Shown piece after piece: positions 59,504 to 64,000 of a stretch of 64,000 nt of DNA. The notes below the pieces were generated by a model, which saw only the letters and a program-made list of their open reading frames with translations, had not been told where the DNA came from and ran no database searches. The stretch comes from CAYNFH01 sp964396385. Its GTDB lineage: Bacteria > Armatimonadota > Chthonomonadetes > Chthonomonadales > CAJBBX01. Position numbers and translations under genes: made by a program. The DNA is taken from NCBI GenBank assembly GCA_964396385.1, contig CAYNFH010000004.1, forward strand, positions 1 through 64,000. Reading direction: 5' to 3'. Positions within the stretch are counted from its first letter, which is position 1; the number at the start of each line of letters is the position of its first letter.

Positions 59504-60616
59504 CTACTGTATCAGCCCCAACGCTTCCACGGGGACGGGGTCTATGACCGGCTTGCCGTCCTGGAAGCGGCGGCCAAAGCCGAAGCCGTCGTCCCAGCCC
59601 CACACGGCCCAGCCTACGCCGCTCTCCTTCAGGACGCTCGCGAAGTCATGGAACCAGCGGCGGCGAGAATTCGGTGGGGCGTTCTTGGGATAGACGCCGA
59701 ACTCGCCACGGTAGAGCGGCACGTGGTGCTCCCGGCCCCAGTCCAGCGCCAGCGCCAGCCGCGACTTCAGCTTGTCCCGGTCCCAGTGCTGCCGGCCGTA
59801 GTCCTCCACCCATCGCCGCGCTTCCGGGTCCGTGATGCCGGCCAGCGCCGGCGCCACCGCTTCCGGGCTGGAGGGATACGGGATGTCGCGCAGCAGCGGG
59901 GGAACGCGACCGGCCCACGTGGCGCCCTGGTGCGTGAACGTGAACGGGTCGTAGAAGTGGAAGGAGTAGACGATATCGCCGTCCGCCAGCGGGGTAAGCT
60001 TCCGCAATCCGTCTATCCCGCCCCAGTCCGGCCCGGTGGCGATGATGGTGTGGCGCGGCGCGTTCTGCCGGATAGCGTGGACGATTCTCTCCTGGAGCGC
60101 GAACCAGTCCTGCTCGTGCCCGGTGAAGACAGGCTCATTCACCACCTCAAAGAAGAGCGTGTTCGGGTCGAAGTGGCGGAGCCTGGCCGCCAGCGCGCCC
60201 CAGAAGGTGGGGTAGCCGCCGGACCACGATTCGTTATGCTCAATGCGCTCCTGGTTGGTGTTGTGCGGGTCCACGATCACGGCCAGGTCGTGGGCGTGGA
60301 AGCGGGTGATGGCCGCCTCCAGGTCCGCCAGGTGGTCCGCGATGGGATGGGTGGGATCCGCCGGGTCGTACAGGTACTGCGGTGAGACGCAGAGCCGCAC
60401 GTGGCGCAGCCCCAGGTGGCGGATCATCGCCATCTCATCATCACTCATGTAGTCGCGGTAGTGAGATTCCGGCTGCGGGCTGTAAGCCTGGAACCACTGG
60501 GTGACGTTGACCCCGCTGCTCAGCCGGTCCAGCCGGGCCTGCGGCACCGCGGCGATGGAGCCGGCGGCGACGGTCAGGAGCAGCGCGCCTGCCGTCAGGG
60601 CAGTTACAATGCTCAT
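59504..60616 (-). CDS. glycoside hydrolase family 5 (cellulase-like) protein
   Basis: A 370-residue exported TIM-barrel glycosidase with a signal peptide (1-23). FFEVVNEPVF holds the acid/base Glu (Asn-Glu-Pro), VYSFHFYDPF the conserved His-x-Tyr, and PLYRGEFGVY the nucleophile Glu, all as in GH5. GLRHVRLCVSP carries the conserved Arg. Likely an endo-glucanase/mannanase-type enzyme. ATG 60616 has GAAGGGAAG upstream; the frame above it is not needed. Fits the polysaccharide-degrading gene set of the window. Confidence 0.9.
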   Translation of the reverse strand: MSIVTALTAGALLLTVAAGSIAAVPQARLDRLSSGVNVTQWFQAYSPQPESHYRDYMSDDEMAMIRHLGLRHVRLCVSPQYLYDPADPTHPIADHLADLEAAITRFHAHDLAVIVDPHNTNQERIEHNESWSGGYPTFWGALAARLRHFDPNTLFFEVVNEPVFTGHEQDWFALQERIVHAIRQNAPRHTIIATGPDWGGIDGLRKLTPLADGDIVYSFHFYDPFTFTHQGATWAGRVPPLLRDIPYPSSPEAVAPALAGITDPEARRWVEDYGRQHWDRDKLKSRLALALDWGREHHVPLYRGEFGVYPKNAPPNSRRRWFHDFASVLKESGVGWAVWGWDDGFGFGRRFQDGKPVIDPVPVEALGLIQ

Positions 60617-60706
60617 GTCGGTCTTCCCTTCAGGACCTCCGCCGCAACGTTGCGGTAGCCGGATCGGTCCCCAGCCTGTTATACCGGACGCCAGGAGCCG
60701 GATTCT

Positions 60707-61246
60707 ATGCCCAGATACCTCGCTTTGCTCCGCGCCATCAATGTAGGCGGTCATACGGTCAAGATGGAGCGGCTGCGGCAGCTCTTCGAGTCGCTCGGCT
60801 TCGAGCGCGTCTCTACCTTCATCGCCAGCGGGAACGTGCTGTTCGAGGCCGGTGAGGAGGATGCGCTGGCGTTGGAGGAGCGGATTGAGGGCTGCCTCCG
60901 GGACGCGCTCGGCTACGAAGTGACTACCTTCCTACGGACTCCGCTAGAGCTAGGATCCATTTGCCTCCTGGAGCCCTTCACCGCGGAAGAGCTGGAAGCC
61001 GAGCGCGCCGCCCTCTACATCGGCTGCCTCAAGACGGCTCCCACTCACGAGGCGGCGCAGCGGATCGTCGCACTCTCCACCGCTTCAGACGACCTGCGCA
61101 TCCATGGGCGCGAGCTCTACTGGCTCTGCCGCACGCGGTTCAGCGAATCGCCCATCACCGGCGCGCGGCTGGAGCGGGCCCTGGGCATGCAGACCACCCT
61201 CCGCAACGTGAACACCATCCTGCGCCTCGCGGACGCGTCGCTGTGA
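60707..61246 (+). CDS. DUF1697 protein
   Basis: A 179-residue protein with the DUF1697 opening YLALLRAINVGGHTVKMERL, then TFIASGNVLFEA and the C-terminal GRELYWLCRTRFSES with ALGMQTTLRNVNTI. The family is widespread, cytoplasmic and of unknown biochemical function. ATG 60707 is supported by the position of the conserved start. It is convergent with queD (16 bases apart). Confidence 0.9.
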   Translation: MPRYLALLRAINVGGHTVKMERLRQLFESLGFERVSTFIASGNVLFEAGEEDALALEERIEGCLRDALGYEVTTFLRTPLELGSICLLEPFTAEELEAERAALYIGCLKTAPTHEAAQRIVALSTASDDLRIHGRELYWLCRTRFSESPITGARLERALGMQTTLRNVNTILRLADASL

Positions 61247-61262
61247 CCGGCACGCGCACGGG

Positions 61263-61622
61263 CTACTTCTCTCCCCTGTAGACGCAGCCGGAGGTGCACG
61301 TCTCCTGGACCACCACCTTCGCCAGCCCCGGCAGCCGCGGCTGAAGGCGGACCCAGATCCAGCGGGCCAGGTGCTCGCTGGTGGGGTTCTCCAGTCCCTC
61401 GATGTCGTTGAGGCAGTTGTGGTCTAGCACGTCGAAGAGCGGCTGGAAGGCGGTCTTCAGGTCCGCGAAGTCCATCACCCAGCCGGAATGCTCGCCCACC
61501 TCGCCGCGGACGTGCACCTCCACGCGGAAGGAGTGGCCGTGCATCCTCCCGCACTTGTGTCCGGCCGGCACGTTGGGCAGCCGGTGGGCGGCCTCGATCT
61601 GGAAGACCTTGTAGATGTCCAC
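61263..61622 (-). CDS. queD: QueD-like 6-carboxy-5,6,7,8-tetrahydropterin synthase
   Basis: A 119-residue protein from GTG 61622. FQIEAAHRLPN and HKCGRMHGHSF contain the zinc His residues and the catalytic Cys (CGRMHGH), and WVMDFADLK, DHNCLND and NPTSEHLARWIW complete the QueD pattern. It converts 7,8-dihydroneopterin triphosphate to 6-carboxytetrahydropterin, the second step of 7-deazaguanine synthesis. It is 11 bases downstream of queE in a queC-queE-queD operon. No folE is seen nearby. Confidence 0.9.
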   Translation of the reverse strand: MDIYKVFQIEAAHRLPNVPAGHKCGRMHGHSFRVEVHVRGEVGEHSGWVMDFADLKTAFQPLFDVLDHNCLNDIEGLENPTSEHLARWIWVRLQPRLPGLAKVVVQETCTSGCVYRGEK

Positions 61623-61633
61623 GGGTAGGGGCC

Positions 61634-62308
61634 TCAGGGGATCCCGATGAGCTTGTGCGTCTGCACGCTCAGGCGCCAGCGCGGATGCGCCAGACAGTAC
61701 CGGATGGCGAGCCGCGTGTTCTCCGCCAGGTGGGGACCGTCCATAGGCTGCAGGTACCAACGCTGGAAGTCCAGGTGCTCAAAACGCTCCGGCGCCGCGC
61801 CCTCTTGCGGGTAGACGAGCTTCAGCTCGCTGCCGCGCTCCACCACCAGGGGCGCCCCCGCCTTGGGGCTCACCGTAAGCCAGTCGATTCCGACCGGCGC
61901 GGGGCGCGTGCCGTTGGTCTCGACCGCCACCTCTAAGCCATGGGCGTGGAAGGCCGCTATCAGCTCTTCGTCCAACTGGAGCAGCGGCTCACCGCCGGTG
62001 CAGACCACGAAGGGCACGGAGGACGGAGAACGGAGGACGGAGGACGGAGTGCCGGTTCTGTGGTCGCTGGCCGGCCATTTCTGAGCAACGGCGGCCGCCA
62101 GCGAATCCGCGCTCCGGAACCTGCCGCCGCCGGGGCCGTTGGCGCCCACAAAATCCGTGTCGCAGAACTGGCAGATGGCGCGCCCGCGGTCCTCCTCGCG
62201 CCCTGTCCACAGGTTGCAGCCCGCAAACCGGCAGAACACCGCCGGGCGGCCCGCGTGGGCGCCCTCTCCCTGCAGCGTATAGTAGATCTCCTTTACGCTG
62301 TAGGTCAT
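61634..62308 (-). CDS. queE: QueE-like 7-carboxy-7-deazaguanine synthase
   Basis: A 224-residue radical SAM enzyme. EIYYTLQGEGAHAGRPAVF, then CRFAGCNLWTGRE...CQFCD, with the three cluster Cys of QueE (long first spacing, CxxC at the end). CTGGEPLLQ is the SAM-binding Gly-Gly-Glu motif, and VETNGT follows. It makes 7-carboxy-7-deazaguanine from QueD's product. ATG 62308 overlaps the queC stop (ATGA). Element R adds about 12-14 in-frame residues (TGTPSSVLRSPSSVPF) right in front of CTGGEP, a sensitive place; whether activity survives is open. Confidence 0.9.
   Translation of the reverse strand: MTYSVKEIYYTLQGEGAHAGRPAVFCRFAGCNLWTGREEDRGRAICQFCDTDFVGANGPGGGRFRSADSLAAAVAQKWPASDHRTGTPSSVLRSPSSVPFVVCTGGEPLLQLDEELIAAFHAHGLEVAVETNGTRPAPVGIDWLTVSPKAGAPLVVERGSELKLVYPQEGAAPERFEHLDFQRWYLQPMDGPHLAENTRLAIRYCLAHPRWRLSVQTHKLIGIP
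62014..62050. repeat. Repeat element R (GGACGGA units), in frame in queE
   Basis: CGGAGGACGGAGAACGGAGG (62017-62036) and more units to 62050. No inverted right arm. Translated in frame directly before the conserved CTGGEP motif. Confidence 0.75.
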
Positions 62309-63000
62309 CTGTGCGCGCGGTATCGCGTGGGGTCGGCTACGCCTGCTTCCTGAAAGCCTTTCCGGCGCAGGAGGCAGGAGTCGCACTCTCCGCACGCCTT
62401 CCCGGTGGGTGAGGGATCATAGCAGCTCAGCGTGGCGGCGTAGTCCACGCCGAGCTCGGTGCCCTTGCCGATGATCTGTGCCTTGGTGAGGTGGATGAGC
62501 GGCGTGTGGATCTTGATCCGCTGCGTTCCCTCTACGGCCGCCTTCGTCGCACGGTTGGCCATCTTCTCGTAGGCTTCGATGTACTCCGGCCGGCAGTCCG
62601 GGTAGCCTGAGAAGTCGAGGCTGTTTACGCCGATGTAGATGTCGCTGGCGCCCAGCACCTCCGCCCAGGCGAGCGCGAAGGAGAGGAAGATCGTGTTGCG
62701 GGCGGGCACATAGGTGACGGGGATCCCCTCGCCCATCTCCTGCGCGCTTCGACCCTTCGGAACCGCGATATCCGCCGTAAGCGCCGACCCGCCGAACTGC
62801 CGGAGGTCCATATCCAGTACCACGTGCTCTGCAGCCCCGAGCTGGCGCGCGATACGCCGCGCCGCCTCCAGCTCCACCTGGTGCCGCTGCCCGTATTGGA
62901 AGCTCAGCGCGTAGGCGGCGTAGCCCTCGCTCCGGGCAATCGCCAGCACGGTGGCGGAATCCAGCCCACCGCTTAGAAGAACCACCGCCCTTCCGTTCAT
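62305..63000 (-). CDS. queC: QueC, 7-cyano-7-deazaguanine (preQ0) synthase
   Basis: A 231-residue enzyme with SGGLDSATVLAIA (PP-loop), YGQRHQVELEAA, VPARNTIFLSFALAWAE, IGVNSLDFSGYPDCRPEYI, and zinc Cys in SCYDP and CGECDSCLLRR. It forms preQ0 from 7-carboxy-7-deazaguanine and ammonia with ATP. It heads the minus-strand operon queC-queE-queD, so this is the housekeeping queuosine copy. The other QueC-like gene (28072) is more divergent. Confidence 0.93.
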   Translation of the reverse strand: MNGRAVVLLSGGLDSATVLAIARSEGYAAYALSFQYGQRHQVELEAARRIARQLGAAEHVVLDMDLRQFGGSALTADIAVPKGRSAQEMGEGIPVTYVPARNTIFLSFALAWAEVLGASDIYIGVNSLDFSGYPDCRPEYIEAYEKMANRATKAAVEGTQRIKIHTPLIHLTKAQIIGKGTELGVDYAATLSCYDPSPTGKACGECDSCLLRRKGFQEAGVADPTRYRAHR

Positions 63001-63033
63001 GTGTGTTGTGGCCTCAGGACTTGCGGTCCGCCT

Positions 63034-63378
63034 CTACCAGACGTCTTCCCCAGGAGGGCCGGTCCGCACCGGACAGTTCACCGCGAGCGCCGGTCTATCC
63101 TCTCCACGCTTGCTGCCCGCGAGCGCGGCAGTGGCGGTGCGCCGACTCGCGCCACTTACCGGAAGCACGCCCGGCCTCCAAACGTCGGTATTTGCGACGA
63201 GCTCCTGGGCGAGCTGATCCTTCACCAGTTGCGGAGCCTGGGCCAGCATGAGCTTGATGAGCTTTAGGCGCTCGTCCTGTGAGTAGTTGGAGCGAATCCA
63301 GGCGGCGAGCTCAGGGAGGGAGGGAGCGGGCGAGTGGGCGAGCGGGTGAGCGGGCGAAGGAGTGAGACATTGTCTCAA
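63034..63378 (-). CDS. hypothetical protein, partly written by a repeat
   Basis: A 114-residue frame. Residues 7-21 (PSPAHPLAHSPAPSL) are read from element S; the middle (ELAAWIRSNYSQDERLKLIK and LMLAQAPQLVKDQLAQEL) is plausibly a real helical protein; the last 45 residues are low in features. It could be a genuine small gene that acquired the element at its start, with the real start lost or inside the repeat. No function is suggested. Confidence 0.4.
   Translation of the reverse strand: MRQCLTPSPAHPLAHSPAPSLPELAAWIRSNYSQDERLKLIKLMLAQAPQLVKDQLAQELVANTDVWRPGVLPVSGASRRTATAALAGSKRGEDRPALAVNCPVRTGPPGEDVW
63312..63376. repeat. Repeat element S (GGGCGAGC units) and adjacent GAGACA-TGTCTC palindrome
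   Basis: GGGCGAGTGGGCGAGCGGGT (63329-63348) within a run of similar octamers to 63360, then GAGACATTGTCTC (63364-63376), a 6-base inverted repeat with one central base that might be an operator or the end of the element. Confidence 0.6.
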
Positions 63379-63453
63379 ATTGGCGGGCAGATCATGCGGG
63401 TTCGGCGCCTGGGCGGGTGCGCCGTAGGAGTGGCCTCACGGATGGTCCGAGGG

Positions 63454-63921
63454 TCATTGTGCGTGCCTCTTCCTGATCTCCGTTGCCCACTCCGTTGCGT
63501 TCGCCTTCATCTCTTCAATCAGCACGTTCTGTTCTCTTGCGGCCTCGCGCACCTGATTGGCCGCTTGCTCTACTTCCGCAAGAGAGCGGCGGGCGCGTTC
63601 TTCCTCCTGGCGAAGCCGCTCGGCTGTCTGCCGCGCCTCCTCATTGAGAAGACGGATCTCTTCGCCGGCTAACCTGGCCTGCTCCCGAAGCTCCCGAAGC
63701 TCCTCCGCTACGACCCTCGCTATCTCCTGGGTCTGCCGCGTTTCCTCCGCCTGTACTCTACCAGTCTCAGCGGACTCCCGCACTTCCTCCTTGACCTGCC
63801 GTCGCTCCTCAGCAGTTTCCCGAGCGTCGGCGTGTTCCTCCCTCTGGCGCTCCGCTTGTTCACGCGCGTGTTCAGCTTCAGCCCTTTCAGTCTCTGCCTG
63901 CGGCTCCTGCTCCCTTCCCAT
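63454..63921 (-). CDS. coiled-coil protein
   Basis: A 155-residue, almost entirely helical and highly charged protein from ATG 63921, with GGAGTG upstream. Glu/Arg/Ala/Gln make up most of it with a clear heptad tendency (AEELRELREQARLAGEEIRL, EEARQTAERLRQEEERARRS). It has no membrane segment. Such proteins usually oligomerise and act as spacers or adaptors. The last 80 bases of the window hold nothing recognisable. Confidence 0.65.
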   Translation of the reverse strand: MGREQEPQAETERAEAEHAREQAERQREEHADARETAEERRQVKEEVRESAETGRVQAEETRQTQEIARVVAEELRELREQARLAGEEIRLLNEEARQTAERLRQEEERARRSLAEVEQAANQVREAAREQNVLIEEMKANATEWATEIRKRHAQ

Positions 63922-64000
63922 TCTTGCACTCCTGTCGGCCCGCACACCTCCAAATCTGCGGATGCCACCAGTTTCTCTACAGTACCGGCCCCGTGGCTAA

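Overview
The window looks like chromosomal DNA of a high-GC, Gram-negative-type bacterium, most probably an armatimonadote. The strongest clue is a pair of prepilin-type proteins (15725-16591 and 50380-51267) whose N-terminal segment runs FTLIELLVVIAIIAILAAI and then LFPVFAQARE, a wording typical of Armatimonadota, followed by a C-terminal H-X9-DG type domain. PSD1 (DUF1549/DUF1553) and DUF1501 proteins, four phytanoyl-CoA dioxygenase-like genes, LacI and Gfo/Idh/MocA proteins, Tat-exported carbohydrate enzymes and many TPR/HEAT proteins fit the same assignment. The species cannot be named from the sequence.

Layout. 0-10 kb: two phytanoyl-CoA dioxygenase-like genes, a giant WD40 secreted protein, a PD-(D/E)XK-like protein, and a DUF1501/PSD1 operon with a broken nucleotidyltransferase/HEPN module inside it. 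10-21 kb: small zinc-ribbon membrane proteins, an Lgt-like enzyme, a MATE/ANKH-like transporter, a sulfite-oxidase/pentapeptide fusion, a LacI regulator with a clear sigma70 promoter driving a prepilin, then a TPR protein, a small membrane protein, an enolase-superfamily enzyme and an ACT-malic enzyme. 21-28 kb: a frameshifted PIN toxin with its antitoxin, a dioxygenase, a DUF4397 lipoprotein, a GH43 enzyme and a beta-helix/propeller protein. 28-33.3 kb: a lower-GC island with a second QueC-like enzyme, a DUF6884-like/GIY-YIG-like protein, a SIR2-like/P-loop kinase fusion, a nucleoside 2-deoxyribosyltransferase-like protein and a DUF1599-like/Nudix fusion. 33-39 kb: another dioxygenase and GH43, GH127 and small membrane proteins. 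39-45.6 kb: a minus-strand operon of a coiled-coil protein, two BREX-type (BrxC/D-like) ATPases, an unknown protein and an SNF2 helicase, followed on the other strand by an intact HEPN-type two-gene module. 46-64 kb: CE15-like esterase, sulfotransferase, a second prepilin-TPR-small membrane protein cassette, MORN-like and HEAT proteins, a Gfo/Idh/MocA oxidoreductase with a sugar isomerase, a GH5 glycosidase, DUF1697, and queD-queE-queC.

Two things stand out. First, the 28-33 kb island combines 7-deazaguanine chemistry (QueC), an NAD-binding SIR2-like domain and several nucleotide-processing domains in overlapping genes; it looks like an undescribed defence or nucleotide-modification system. 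Second, about twenty short elements made of 7-9 bp tandem units, usually arranged as inverted arms around a core related to CGGATTCCG, are scattered through the window. Many lie in frame inside genes (WD40, PSD1, enolase, GH127, queE), others supply stop codons, start codons or a signal peptide. They resemble in spirit the Rickettsia palindromic elements and the cyanobacterial short tandemly repeated sequences but do not match either by sequence.

Functional reading. The bulk of the window is polysaccharide degradation (GH43, GH127, GH5, CE15, sugar isomerase, oxidoreductase) and cell-surface/pilin biology; queDEC makes preQ0 for queuosine; the accessory parts are defence-like and toxin-antitoxin-like, two of the three toxin modules being freshly inactivated by a single lesion each. 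All functional statements rest on recognising motifs by eye; no database search was run.
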